From: Achatina immaculata
Lineage: Eukaryota > Mollusca > Gastropoda > Stylommatophora > Achatinidae
Direction of reading: 5' to 3'
Length of the DNA stretch: 64,000 nucleotides
Assembly (NCBI GenBank): GCA_009760885.1
Contig: CM019710.1
Coordinates: forward strand, 455,179 to 519,178
Made by a program: the position numbers and the translations under genes. Below the pieces are notes generated by a model. It saw only the letters and a list, made by a program, of their open reading frames with translations. It was not told the DNA's origin and did not search any database. Below are positions 52,314-63,336 of the stretch, in pieces; within the stretch, counting starts at the first letter, position 1, and each line of letters opens with the position of its first letter.

Positions 52314-53015
52314 TTCTTTCTCTCTCTCTCTATTTCTCTCTCTCTCTCTTTCTGGAACATGCCAATCAGGCGTTGGTGGTCACTGACTCCCACAACCACC
52401 TGTCCTTTTTCTCTTTCTATAAGATATATTTTGGACCGCGCTCCGTGCCATTCTTTTAATCCGTCTGGTATTTTGTTTCTTTGTCTTCCTCTATCCCTTT
52501 TTTCCTCCAGCTTTCTTGTTGTCATTACGTGTTCCAGTTTGCCTCTTCTTAAAACATGTCCTACAAATCTGGACTGTTCTCTTTTGAATTTTACCATAAT
52601 TTCTCTCATTTGCCCAGCCTCAATTAGGACCTCTTCATGTGTTTTCCTGGCTATCCATGGATGAACCACATCTACGCCGCTTCCAGTAGACTTTGAATGC
52701 TCTTTGTTAAGGTCCATACTTCACATCCACGTAATAATATGGGTTCCATGTAACACTGAATAACTCTTTTTCTGGTGTTCATTAACAGAGTTTTGTTGCA
52801 CAGAAAACTTTTCATTTTCATAAATGCTGACTTGGACTGGGCTGATCTGCTCCTTATTTCGGTTTCGCGTCTTCCGTTTTTTGTGCTATTATTGTTCCTA
52901 CATACTTGAATTTGTCCATTTGCTTTAATTCTGTGTCTGTTTACTCTGATGCCACATTTTGCTGATGTTTATTTCTTGGACATGACCTTGACTTATGTCG
53001 TCTTGATTGCACTTA
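52216..53015 (-). mobile_element. Family C-related LINE, antisense, with internal (CT)n
   Basis: The minus-strand frame 52717-52241 reads V-H-P-W-I-A-R-K-T-H-E-E-V-L-I-E-A, KREQSRFVGHVLRRGKLEHV, TRKLEEKRDRGRQRNKIPDG and ends in a (GA)n-derived Arg/Glu tail (52268-52350). Upstream sequence to about 53015 complements N-T-R-K-R-V-I-Q-C-Y-M-E-P and thumb segments, with frame breaks. The RT catalytic motifs lie beyond the truncation point. Confidence 0.78.
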
Positions 53016-54202
53016 GACTTTTCACAAATACGTTTCGAGCATTGTTTCGCATCGGTGCGCAAGATCTATAAATAGTGCCAGTGTTTCAGTGGATTGAAAG
53101 AGTTCATACGTTACTTGTTGCAAACTTTTATTTGTCATTTGAGCGCATGCTACGGTGCACCTTAGTTCTTTGCCTTGCTGTGGCGTCACTCAGTGTCCTG
53201 ATGCCACGTGCACCCATCTTCAGCAGATATAATAGTTTATAGAATGTTAGGATGTAAGATAGATTACTCATATGAGAATTGGAAAATTGGTATAAAATGA
53301 GTTAACTTCTCAAGTAATCATCTGTTTGCGAATAGAGTCCATTTGCTTTCTCTCAGTTTTCACGTAGGTCACAGTTAAGGTACGACAGGAAACAGGTCAG
53401 GTGAGAGAGAAATCATATGATTGAGGGACAGTTGTGTTTTGTGTATCGTCTGGGATAGACGTAGATTAGGCTGTTAGAAATGGTGTTTAGTGAAATAGAT
53501 GTAGAATAGAGTGTATTAGGGTGTTCTGATGGCGACAGTAGTCTGCTGGGAACATATATCGTGGAGATGTCCAGTCTTGTGTCCATGGATTTTGTTGATG
53601 TCTTTTGTCGTTCTTGTCATATCGCACATCGACTCATCGTCACCCCGTGCATCATTAAAGTCATTTCAACTGTAAAGTTGCTGCTTCTGCATTACTATTT
53701 CCACTGAAAGAGAATGAATCTAGGAGCAAGTAAGTCTGTGAAGTGAGTAACAAAACAGACGCAAAACAAATGTAAAAACAGGTGTAGAACAGCCGTGAAT
53801 TAAAATGAGATAAAAGTCTAGCAATGATAAACGAAAGTCAAGCACATGTTGTAGTTATTGGAAAGAACATAATATCAGTGGGCAATAGTGGAAATGTACA
53901 GAGAGATGCATAATTATAAACAACAGGTTTACATCTACGCACAGGCCGAAGAGTAGAAGAGAGGATCTTGCTTTACGGGAACTTATGCGACGTATCTTTC
54001 CGCATCTTATGACTGGTCCCTGCCGTCCTTCAAGACAACAGGATCTGAAATTGAGTTGCGCTGTGTCTGGCCCTCATCCACAGACATGTCTGGCTTGGAC
54101 TGACCCTGCAGGGGGGCCATATCTTCAGATATCGTGGCTCTTTAGGTCACTGGAGGCCAGACGCACTCTTTCAGCACAGCTCACGAGGAAAAAAAAAACA
54201 AC
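53016..54202. other. No feature recognised
   Basis: Apparently unique sequence. 53985-54190 contains a plus frame with many Cys/Pro/Trp residues that might be a decayed LINE tail, but I cannot place it. Confidence 0.35.
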
Positions 54203-54215
54203 AACAAAAAATGTT

Positions 54216-54488
54216 TCATTCCTTTGCATGTCCCTTGCGGAACTTTGCCTCCCAAACAGCACTCCTGTAGGCCTCTCGGTTGTGAGCAAGATGGCCTGCA
54301 GCTGCTGCATCCATCTCCAGATCATCAACGATGTCTTGCAGCCATCTTCGTTTCGGTCTTCCTCTTTTTCTTTTTCCCATTATGTATCCCTCCAATACGG
54401 TCTTCTCTAAATTATCATGACGTTTAATGTGGCCAAAATATTTAAGTTTTCTCTCTTTAATCCTCTTTATTAGCCAGCCTTCTTCAAT
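54216..54488 (-). mobile_element. Family B LINE 3' fragment with 13-bp TSD
   Basis: 273-bp antisense copy (tail TCATTCC, then the complement of the family B end). AACAAAAAATGTT flanks it at 54203-54215 and 54489-54501. The tail is only about one tetranucleotide long. 5' truncation at the I-E-E-G-W-L codons. Confidence 0.92.
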
Positions 54489-54501
54489 AACAAAAAATGT
54501 T

Positions 54502-55143
54502 CATTTGAGAATTAGATGACACGCAATGTGAAGGTAGTGGCTCTGAAGTCATGAAAGATAATCCGGAAACAAAAATAGAATTATATATTCAATTCCGTAA
54601 CAGAGTTAGATTTGTTCAAAGTACATTAAGCAGAGTTAATGTTCTTAGTACGTTGATAGTAAAGTTTTGGTTAGATAACGTTTATCTCTGGTGGTCTCTG
54701 TCACTCACCGTCACTATCACTTTTCTTGGTAACACTTTCGATTTTCTATTGTCACTTATAACACTTTGGCTTAATATGCTATCACGTTTGTCAAGAAGAT
54801 GTAATGATAGAGTTGTTCTGATTGTATAATTGATGTTCTATTACTTCCAGCTGACACTGCCACTGATCGTCACTTTCGTTTATAAGACGAATATTTTGTA
54901 GTATCCTATAGACTGAACTCGAGACACTTGGTGGGATTTAACATCATCAGTCCTCGAGGCATTCTTGAGGTACCATTCTGTTCTCCGCCCTTGTATAAAA
55001 CCAGCGTGTAGCTGTCAGTGAGTTCACAGCGCCAACACACAGCGACAAAGGGAAGTCGGGTAATGTGATCAACCTCCATTGCGACAGATCTAGCAAATCG
55101 GCGAGGTGTACAGTGCTCATAGATATAATATGAAGTGCAATAG

Positions 55144-55189
<46 letters not shown>

Positions 55190-55194
55190 CTGAC
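54502..55194. other. No gene recognised; (AAT)n at 55147-55184
   Basis: Unique sequence followed by a perfect (AAT)n microsatellite immediately left of the next LINE insertion. Confidence 0.45.
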
Positions 55195-55206
55195 ATTCTT
55201 AATTAT

Positions 55207-55947
55207 TCATTCATTCATTCATTTGCATGTCCCTTGCGGAACAACTTTGCCTCACAAACAGCACTCCTGTAGGCCTCTCGGTTGTGAGCAAGATGGCCTG
55301 CTGCTGTTGCATCCATTTCCAGATCGTCAACGATGTCTTGCAGCCATCTTCGTCTTGGTCTTCCTCTTTTTCTTTTTCCCATTATGTATCCTTCCAATAC
55401 GGTCTTCTCTAAATTATCATGACGTTTAATGTGTCCAAAATATTTCAGTTTTCTCTCTTTAATCCTCTTCACTAGCCAGCCTTCTTCAATATTAAGCTCT
55501 TGTAGTATAGATATATTTGTTCTTTTTTGTGTCCACGATATTTGGAGAACTCTTCTATAGCATTTACATTCAAAGGCATTTATGTGTTTCTCAGCTGTTT
55601 TGTTAAGTGTCCAGGTCTCACAGGCATATGTTGCTATGGGAAAGATGCATGCCCTTAAAAATCTTATTTTTGTGGTTCTGTCTGCTCCTCTCCACAGATT
55701 CTTTATTTGTTTTACTTTCTGAAGAGCGATAGATGTCTTCCTTTTAATTTCCCTCATTGTATCTCCATTATTAGTTAGTAGCGATCCAAGATATTCAAAA
55801 CTCTCCACTTCTTCCAGTTTTTCCTCATTGATACATATTTCAGTTGCCTTGTTTGTTTTGTCAGTTGTCATCAATTTAGTTTTCTTTGCATTAAGATAGA
55901 GGTTCTGCTCTTCGCTGTTCTTGCGGACTGACATAATTAGTTTTTCC
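55207..55947 (-). mobile_element. Family B LINE, 741 bp, intact frame, 12-bp TSD
   Basis: 5'-truncated insertion with (ATTC)n tail at 55207-55221. ATTCTTAATTAT flanks it at 55195-55206 and 55948-55959. The minus strand has an unbroken 244-codon frame to the family B terminus, the longest intact family B coding stretch here, so this is a young insertion. Confidence 0.94.
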
Positions 55948-55949
55948 AT
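55215..55949 (-). CDS. Family B LINE protein, C-terminal part (truncated)
   Basis: 244 codons covering the RT thumb and C terminus: N-L-Y-L-N-A-K-K-T-K-L-M (16-27), E-E-V-E-S-F-E-Y-L-G-S-L-L (46-58), LWRGADRTTKIRFLRACIF, YACETWTLNKTAEKHINAFE, CYRRVLQISWTQKRTNISIL, EGWLVKRIKERKLKYFGHIK, GKRKRGRPRRRWLQDIVDDL and a final A-Y-R-S-A-V-C-E-A-K-L-F-R-K. The catalytic YADD lies upstream and is lost, so this is not an active enzyme. The apparent ATG overlaps the target duplication and is accidental. Confidence 0.85.
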   Translation of the reverse strand: MEKLIMSVRKNSEEQNLYLNAKKTKLMTTDKTNKATEICINEEKLEEVESFEYLGSLLTNNGDTMREIKRKTSIALQKVKQIKNLWRGADRTTKIRFLRACIFPIATYACETWTLNKTAEKHINAFECKCYRRVLQISWTQKRTNISILQELNIEEGWLVKRIKERKLKYFGHIKRHDNLEKTVLEGYIMGKRKRGRPRRRWLQDIVDDLEMDATAAGHLAHNREAYRSAVCEAKLFRKGHANE

Positions 55950-56097
55950 TCTTAATTATACTATCTTAATTTAGAAGGCACTATGTTACCTCCTTTTTCC
56001 TACTTATCCTTTGTGCTGAGAATGGAGCAAATATACTTGTAAGATCATTGCTTAAAGTTGAACTAGAAACTTGTAAGGCAAGGAATATAAGCATCAT

Positions 56098-56657
56098 CAT
56101 CATCAGGTGCCGTGCCGACTTGCGTTGGCTATTATGCTTCTCCAGAGTACACGATACTTCATGCAGGTCATCAGCTCAGTTGGTGATCTCCTCTCACACC
56201 ATCCCGTCAGACTGTCCAGTATCATTTCTCTTGATCTTCGTCTTGATCATCTTCCTTCTATTTTTCCTGTTGTTACAATATTTTCAATGCCCTCTCTTCT
56301 CAATGCGTGTCCTATGAAAGTACATTATCTCTCTCTTATTTTCCTGACATGATTTTTCTGCCTCTCCAGCTCTTCTCATACATTCTTCATTAATTATTTT
56401 TTTGTCCAGGGGATTCGCAACATTCTTCTAATAAACCACATTTCTGCTGCTTCCAATGATTTTTGTGCAGACCTGCTTATTGTCCATGATTCACTTCCAT
56501 ATAACAAGATAGGTTCAAAATAGCATTTTAGGACTCGTTTTCTAACATTCATTGATAAAGATGTGTTAGCTAATATGTTTCTCATTCTCTGAAATGAAGT
56601 CTTTGCTTGGCCTATTCTGTTCCAAATTTCTGTTCTGCATTTCCCATCTGAGAATGG
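56098..56657 (-). mobile_element. Family A LINE 3' fragment, TSD, shared frameshift
   Basis: 560-bp antisense copy with (CATCAT)n, the complement of the CAGTCGGCACGGCACC end (here GCAAGTCGGC) and thumb-to-tail coding. AAGGAATATAAGCATCAT occurs at 56080-56097 and 56658-56675; the last bases overlap the tail. The upstream frame (56675-56394) ends R-I-P-W-T-K-K-stop in seven A, exactly as at 47402, so both descend from a source element with that lesion. Confidence 0.9.
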
Positions 56658-56675
56658 AAGGAATATAAGCATCAT

Positions 56676-58015
56676 AATAAAAATGTCATTGTTTGCTGCA
56701 TTCGTACATCAAGAGGTGGATCTTATAAAGAAGTTAATCAGAAGACGTAAACGCCTTAGAAGATCTGCTCTTTATCTATAATATAACCAAAAAAACAAAA
56801 CAAAAAACGATCATGTGCCTCGCGATAGGATGAAGAGAGAGTTCTTTGTATGCGTGTGACCCACGTTAATAGATTCAAATTATGCATGTGGCTTAATAGA
56901 ATACAGATTTTTATGTCATTTTGTCTTGGGTCTTTAGAAATTCTGTACGGGCTCCCTATGTGCCGTACCCAGGGATGAACTATGTCTTGCTTCGTTGATT
57001 ATGATGATGACGCCGGCTTGACAGTTTTCTGTTCAGTGATTCTGACAATAAAGCCATCAGGGAGGATGCATGAATAACTTTTCTTCGAATAACGCATGTA
57101 TTATTACTTCAAGTATGCTTATGGCATAGTAAAGATATCTACATCAAAGAACCAATATGTAGCATGTATTCATATGTAATCTGTATTCTTGTGCTGTAAA
57201 AGTAAAAAGAAAAGAGAGTTATTACAACTTGCGTATACGGCCATACAATGAGAGAGCAGATATTCAAAACTGTGTAGCAATGCTGATGATGTTTTGATGA
57301 ATGTTGAAACAGAGAAAGAAAAGATGAAAGAGTTGCATGTTTCCTTCTGCCGCAAACAGGCACTGGAGAGAAGCCGTGAACCCTCAGACCTGCCCGAATG
57401 GATGTCGTAAAACACTTGGCCACTTCCGTTACAAATATTTTCTTTCAAACCCTCGCAAACAAAAAGAAAAAAAAAGAGAGTTCTGCTTTATCTGGCGTTA
57501 ACAGGCAGGAAAATAAATTGAAGAAGAAGCTGACAAAAGATTAAACGGGCAAGAAACAGAGAAAACAATGTCATTCTGTGTTATGTCTTTGAAAACAATG
57601 ATAGCAATGAACGTTTTAGTTTTTATGTGTATTTCTTTTTGGTTTCTTTGAGAACTGTTGGCAGAAAAACCTGGCCTATGTGTGCTTTTTTTCACTGTGG
57701 ACTACTTTTCAGAAAATAAGACCTTTGTATAAATTATTCATTCATGGAATCTGTCTAGAACAAACCTGAAAAATGTCTGTGAATCTGAAGATATCCCAAG
57801 AGGATGATGAAACTGAAAAAAAATGAAGCCATAAGCGACAGACAACGGTCTAATAATTTGGAAGGATTATCAATATCTGTCGTAAGAGCTTTTACGACAT
57901 TGCTTTGTTTTATATTTCCAGAAATATAAGAAGTAGTGTGATAAACTTCCAAGCCCAAAATAACGAAACAAAACAAGACATAATAAATAATAATAATAAT
58001 AGCAATAATAATAAT
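56676..58015. other. No gene recognised
   Basis: AT-rich. The small frames at 57139-57448 and 57498-57695 on the minus strand lack known domains. (AAT)n starts at about 57984. Confidence 0.4.
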
Positions 58016-58310
58016 AATGAGTCATCTGTACGCCCAATGGACCATGAGGCATCAACAAAGGTTCTCCAGCCAATCTAGTCTTGAACAAGTCGGCACACCT
58101 CGAACCATATAATTTCCTACTTTCTTTAGTTCTTCCTGTATTCTGCGTCACCATGTCCCCAGTGGCCTGTCCTGTCCATCTTTCTCTTTTCTCAAGGTGT
58201 CCAAGTCAAGGTAGTACAGGGGTGTCTTGTTTTGTTTTGGTTTTTTTTTCTATTCGTAGTATATGGCCCTGCCATTTCCATCTTCATCTTCCGATCTCTT
58301 TAGCAACAAC
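58016..58310 (-). mobile_element. LINE C-terminal fragment with (AAT)n at both sides
   Basis: Complement reads R-P-L-G-T-W, R-R-I-Q-E-E-L-K-K-V-G, then W-R-T-F-V-D-A-S-W-S-I-G-R-T-D-D and a short (AAT)n tail at 57984-58018. The T-W-R-R-x-I-x-E-E...W-R-x-F-V-D-A-L pattern is the C terminus of CR1/RTE-like LINE proteins. A second (AAT)n lies at 58307-58326. Frameshifted, truncated. Confidence 0.62.
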
Positions 58311-58469
58311 AATAATAATAATAATTTATAAAATAAATGCATATACTCTCATCTGTCATATTTATTCTAACATCGTATTGTTCTCACAAAATCGCTGTTC
58401 TTCCGATTTACTGTTTTTGTTTTATTTACTAACATATGATCCACCTTAAAACTCATCGGGGGGGGGGCG

Positions 58470-58695
58470 TCTGAGAGGGGCAAAGTAGTTAGTGAACTAT
58501 CTCTCATGGCGAAGGTCGGGGGTTATAATCTGCCCGGAGACGCCCCAATCATCCATCTGTAGAAATCGGTACCTGACTTCTTCTGGAGCTGGGGAAGGAA
58601 AGGCGGCCAGGCGTGATACTGACCACATCACCCTCTAGTGTGCTGAGAGGTCGAGGAAAATATGGGCACTAATACCATATCCCTATGTTTATGTC
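58470..58695 (+). mobile_element. tRNA-derived SINE, sense copy
   Basis: Head AAAGTAGTTAGTGAACTATC TCTC and GTCGGGGGTTATAATCTGCC (decayed B box), then CTGTAGAAATCGGTACCTGA, CTTCTTCTGGAGCTGGGGAA GG, AAAGGCGGCCAGGCGTGATA, CACATCACCCTCTAGTGTGC and GGGCACTAATACCATATCCC TATG. Closest to the copy at 42455. Confidence 0.85.
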
Positions 58696-58994
58696 AGTTG
58701 GTGCTGAGTAGTTTGTGTTGGACCGCGCAACTGCTGTCTGCTCCGAACACAGTATCTAACGTCAGTTAATAAAATGTTTATCTCAGTACTGCATAGTATG
58801 GCTTTTTATGGATTAAATAAACATTCAATGCACCGTCGAACCGTTGTAAATGCGAGCCACAAAGAGGCACTCACTTGTTATTACAAATCTCTGTATGCAA
58901 ATAGAAATTTTAATATGATAAGCTTTACTGGGATTGTTCCTGTCTACGGATTGTACGAAGGCCAGACGTCCGTAACCCGGGTATTGCCTGTATT

Positions 58995-59495
58995 ACAGTG
59001 AACACCTCTTCTTCACGTGACGTGCCCTCTCCAGAACGCTGTCCCTCTCACAGCCTCCCTGAATGCAATGCGGCCTTGTGCAGGTTGTCCAGCGTCTTGC
59101 ACTGACACATCCAGACTTTCCATGATGTCCTGAGTCCACATACAACGAGGTCGCCCCTTTTCTCTATTGCTGGGCACTGTGCCTTCTAGTTTCATTCCCT
59201 TCAAACCACTGTGTCTCTAGATGTGGTCGAAGTATCTCAACTTTCTAATTCTGACATTGTTTAGGTGGCAATTTATTTTCTGTGACACCTGATCTCATTA
59301 TTAACTTTTTATTTGATTTTCTTTCTCTCCATGACATTCTGAGAGCTTTTCTATAACATTTCATGTCAAATGCTGTTATTTATCATTTGTTAAGTGCTCA
59401 TATTTTGCATCCCTACCTTGCCACTGAGAATATGTAAGCTATAGTTGTGTTTTCTTGTTTCATCTTTGTCACATAGTTTTCATTTGCACTAAATG
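58995..59495 (-). mobile_element. Family F LINE, antisense
   Basis: Uninterrupted counterpart of the split element at 30681-30916 / 31619-31995. The minus-strand frame near 59204-59013 reads M-K-L-E-G-T-V-P, R-E-K-G-R-P-R-C-M-W-T-Q-D-I-M and A-Q-G-R-I-A-F-R-E-A-V-R-G-T, the basic GRPRxxW tail of a LINE protein. The RT catalytic region is absent. Confidence 0.75.
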
Positions 59496-60120
59496 GAAAG
59501 CGTAAATAAATTTGAATATATAGGTTCAATCATTACCACCAGTTGCGACTGCACAGTGGAAATCTGAGAAGACCAACAGTTGCATCTGAATGAACACAGG
59601 AAAAGAATAGGACCGGACAATATCAAATCGTTCAATTAAACACAGCGAATAAGGCGATCCAAAAAAAAAAAACATTGCCGAAAGCAGAAAGGTAAATGAT
59701 ATGAGCCGTGTCTGCATCCAGTACACTAATATTTACTACTTTTTTCAATAAACACTATCAGATATACATTTATCTTCATTTTCTTTCGTTCGCTGTCTCA
59801 TTACTAGGTGTATTTCCTTCATGAACTTGCCGATTTGTCTCAGGTATCTCTTATCTACACATTTTTTTTTTCACGTACAAGTTCTGACAGGACATGTTAT
59901 CTGTCCATCTCTCTCCCGTAGTCGAAATCCTCGTAGATTATATTCTATTGCTTGTAATACCTGTTTGTCTGCCTACGTTTATGCCGTTGATAAATGAAGA
60001 ACAAAGTCAAGCTCTTGAAATGTAGATATACAGAGAGAATACAGCAGACAGGAGAACACAAAGAAAGAATTCTAAATTTAAATAAAATTGAAAGGAGAAC
60101 AACTGTAAAATATAAGAACA
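59496..60120. other. No feature recognised
   Basis: No gene or repeat match noticed; short A and T runs only. Confidence 0.4.
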
Positions 60121-60375
60121 TCTTCTTCTTTTTCAGCTTTCTGAGCCATTAAGGCTCATTGCTGCGGATAAAGCTTGCCTCCATTCCTCTCTATTCCTAA
60201 TCTTCAGCTGGGGACTGTCTTTTATATCTTCTTCTATTTTGTCTTTCAATCTCTGCCTTAGTCTACCCCTTGGTCTTGTTTCCCTCATCTCTTCTGCATG
60301 CATCATTTTCGTTTGTCTGTTCCCTTCCATTCTTTTTACATGCCCCAGCCAGCGTAGTCTGTTCAGTTTCAAGAC
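60121..60375 (-). mobile_element. LINE 3' end with GAA tail, antisense
   Basis: The 79-codon minus frame (60372-60133) reads LNRLRWLGHVKRMEGNRQTK, R-P-R-G-R-L-R-Q-R-L-K-D-K-I-E-E-D and NREEWRQALSAAMSLNGSES, stop, followed by AAAAAGAAGAAGA. Same family as 1070-1165. The LRWLGHVxRM motif marks the C-terminal region of RTE-like LINEs. Confidence 0.78.
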
Positions 60376-60752
60376 ATGAAATGTAAGAACTAGATAGTTT
60401 AAATGTTTCTGTCATAAGAAGAGGCATAATACAGTAACGAAGACCATGCTGGATGGGAAAGATGAAGGAAAAAAACCAGAGGTTGGCAATATGATGATGA
60501 TGGACTGAATTTAGTGTAAGCTGTTTTTTTGTTGAAAACATGGGTCAAAGCAAGTCGGAGAGCCTTTGCAGTCAATATTCAATGGGGAAGCGGCACATGG
60601 TGATGATGATGATGATGATACACGTTTTGGATTGATGGTGCTGTAGGCAGATGAGGCATGTAATCTTCCAGAGAAAGCGTCCAGAACATGTAAGACAAAA
60701 GATGTAAATGTAAGCGAATAGGGGACAGAAAACGTTTCGTATCAGGTGCAAG

Positions 60753-60787
<35 letters not shown>

Positions 60788-60932
60788 GGAAAGAGAGAGA
60801 GAGAGAGAGAAAAGAGAGAGGAAACGAATAAATGAACGATCTTTATTTTCAAGAGCTGAAGGTCTGACACTGAGTCCTTCATCATTCAACTTTTACTCCA
60901 CAGCAAACACTCGAGAGTGAGAGAGAGAGAGA

Positions 60933-60965
<33 letters not shown>

Positions 60966-62956
60966 TGATTGACTGACTGGTCTTTATTTCAAAAGGGTTA
61001 AGAATTGGGCACTCAGGCCTGTCTGACATTATGCCCTTTATAATACATCTTTCACTCTGTTCCAGGCATTCTACAAATATGCTGTTCATGTAACAAACAT
61101 AACTAACATTGAAGCTGAGAGACATAAAATAAAATTTAACATTTACTTTTCGCTCTTATCCGTTCACACAGTACAGAAGTAACTACATACATATGTAAAT
61201 GACTATCTACTAAACAAAAATTTCGAGACTATTCAGAATAAACAAGAGAGAGAGAGAGACAGAGAGACAGAGAGAGAGACGCAATCACTGAGTTAAAACG
61301 TTGATATTTTGACACGTGTCCCACACTCTTACAAATTATTTGATTAGGTCATTTAATCTAATTTCTGGACTTGAAAGCCTTAACGATAGAATTGCTATTA
61401 AACACATTTGTCAAAGAAATTACATCTCCGAGTGTCCAACAACTGTTTGCTTAACACTAATGATGATTGTCTCCCTTTGATTGTTGTAGGTGGCCGGAGT
61501 ATTCCTACATAATGGTATGAATTAAAATGATATATTTTCTCTTATTGTTTTTATTGGTTAGTATTTTACAGGTACAGCTGGTTGTTGTTTGTATGTTCTT
61601 ATTTGGTTCTTAAACCATATTAGATCTGGCCTGTGATCTGTTTTTCATTCCTGTCCTATTCTCATTCATTCATTCTTACACATGTGAAAATACAACAGTA
61701 AAGAAAGAAAACACATATAACGATTGTTCATCAAGGATCATCAATTTTACGATACGAACAACAAAAATCAGCCCTTACCCACCTTCTTAATATCTGTGGT
61801 TCCTTCTTAAAACACAAACATTGGAATATTTGAAATCAGTTAGCACCTTGCACATCTTATGGTGTGAACATGATTAAAACACAGTTACGTAATCTCAACC
61901 TATCATCCTTAGTGATTGAATGTTTGATTATAATCTAAGGAACTAATTAACAAGAAATGTATAAGAAAATACATATACATAACATTAAATGATACATTTA
62001 TTTATATGCACATAATAACCATCACAATGCGTATTAACAAAATTTTAAATCTTACATACGGCATGCGTATTATAAAAAAAAAATAAAACTATTCATTTAT
62101 CCTTCACCTATTAACAGATATACCTGAATGGGTCGGGATAGATCAAAGGAACCGACAGCTCAACTTCCATGCGTCCACGTCACACAATATAAATCATGAC
62201 CAAAACAAATGTGTGTATGCATATCCACCGACGAAATACACACTCATTCGTGATTAAATGAAAACATAATTTCCCTCCTATCCGTCAGCACCTTCCTGCG
62301 TGCTCAGCGTACAAATTCCAGACCGACTTGAAATTCTCTCACATCTCCTTTATATATTGGATAAGGCGGTACCGATTTTACTCAGAGTTGCGCATCCCTG
62401 AGTGACCTGTCTCTGACCTATTTTATTCTTCTTTTTTAAAAAATTTCTTCTGGTGTTGGAAACACACTAATCTGTCGCTATTCCTCCATATACTATATAA
62501 TGCACACTCACTACCAAAAGTATCACTGAAATGGACACCTTTGCGTCGCAGATTTAAGACAGGCCAAAAAAAGAACAACATAGAGGATGTTGAGTAATAG
62601 AACAAGAGCAAAGAGGACAATGACAGGTCTTGTAGACGTCCCATGCGCCTTTGGCACATAAAGGTCCAGAAATAGAGAGAGAGAGAGAGAAGAGGGAGGG
62701 TGGTATTACATGTATCCGTGAGATATCTACAGCGGGAAGGCAATACTCCCACAGTGCTTTGAGTATTATTACCGTCCGGCATTTGGTTTGTTAGAGTGAG
62801 AACAAACGATGATACTTCACATGTGTATATACATGATCATAACTAGCACAGTATATCATCGGAGTTATAAATGTGTCCCGTGGAAAGAAAACCACACAAA
62901 CCAAAGATACAGCGGATTTAGAATAGATGTTAGCAGCTGCTAGAACTCATTAGTCA
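60376..62956. other. No gene recognised; microsatellites and repeat G
   Basis: Contains (GAT)n at 60601-60620, (GA)n at 60754-60815, mixed (GA)n/(GT)n at 60918-60965, (GA)n at 61246-61280 and 62677-62698. A copy of interspersed repeat G lies at 60966-61075 (TGACTGACTGGTCTTTATTT then GGCACTCAGGCCTGTCTGAC), with a possible degraded second one at 60826-60895. The 119-codon frame at 62782-62423 (minus) has no known domain. Confidence 0.5.
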
Positions 62957-63122
62957 GTCATTTGCATGTCCCTTGCGGAACATTGCCTCCATAACAGCTT
63001 TCCTGTAGGCCTCTCGGATGAAAGCAAGATGCCTTTCTGCTGATGCATCGAATTGCAGATTTATCAACATCTTTCAGCCATCTTCGCTTGGTCTTCCCCT
63101 CGTTCTTTTTCCCATTATGTAC
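62957..63122 (-). mobile_element. Family B LINE, 3' part of a split copy
   Basis: Tail CAGTCA at 62953-62958, then the complement of the family B end through the KRGRP-equivalent (CTTCGCTTGGTCTTCCCCTC) to ATTATGTACC. It is interrupted by an opposite-orientation copy and resumes at 63337. Confidence 0.85.
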
Positions 63123-63336
63123 CTTTCAAATTTAGAGAAGACCGTCTTGGAAGGATACATAATGGGAAAAAGAAAGCGAAGACGACCAAGGCGAAGATGG
63201 TTGCAAAACATCGTTGATGATCTGCAAATGGATGCATAAGAAGTAGGGGGATCTTGCTTACAACCGAGAGGCCTACAGGAGAGCTGTTAGGGAGGCAACG
63301 TTCCGTAAGTGGCATACAAATGACTGACTGACTGTA
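63123..63336 (+). mobile_element. Family B LINE 3' end inserted into another family B copy
   Basis: Plus-strand 210-bp copy reading N-L-E-K-T-V-L-E-G-Y-I-M-G-K-R-K-R-R-R-P, then a decayed end (GTAAGTGGCATACAAATGAC) and tail TGACTGACTGAC. TGTACC/TGTACCC at the two junctions (63117-63122, 63336-63342) is the probable target duplication. Being inverted relative to its host, it forms an imperfect hairpin of nearly 200 bp with 62957-63122. Confidence 0.85.

Noticed and set aside
62423..62782. 119-codon minus frame
   Set aside because: Contains a serine/leucine-rich part over a (GA)n run and no recognisable motif.
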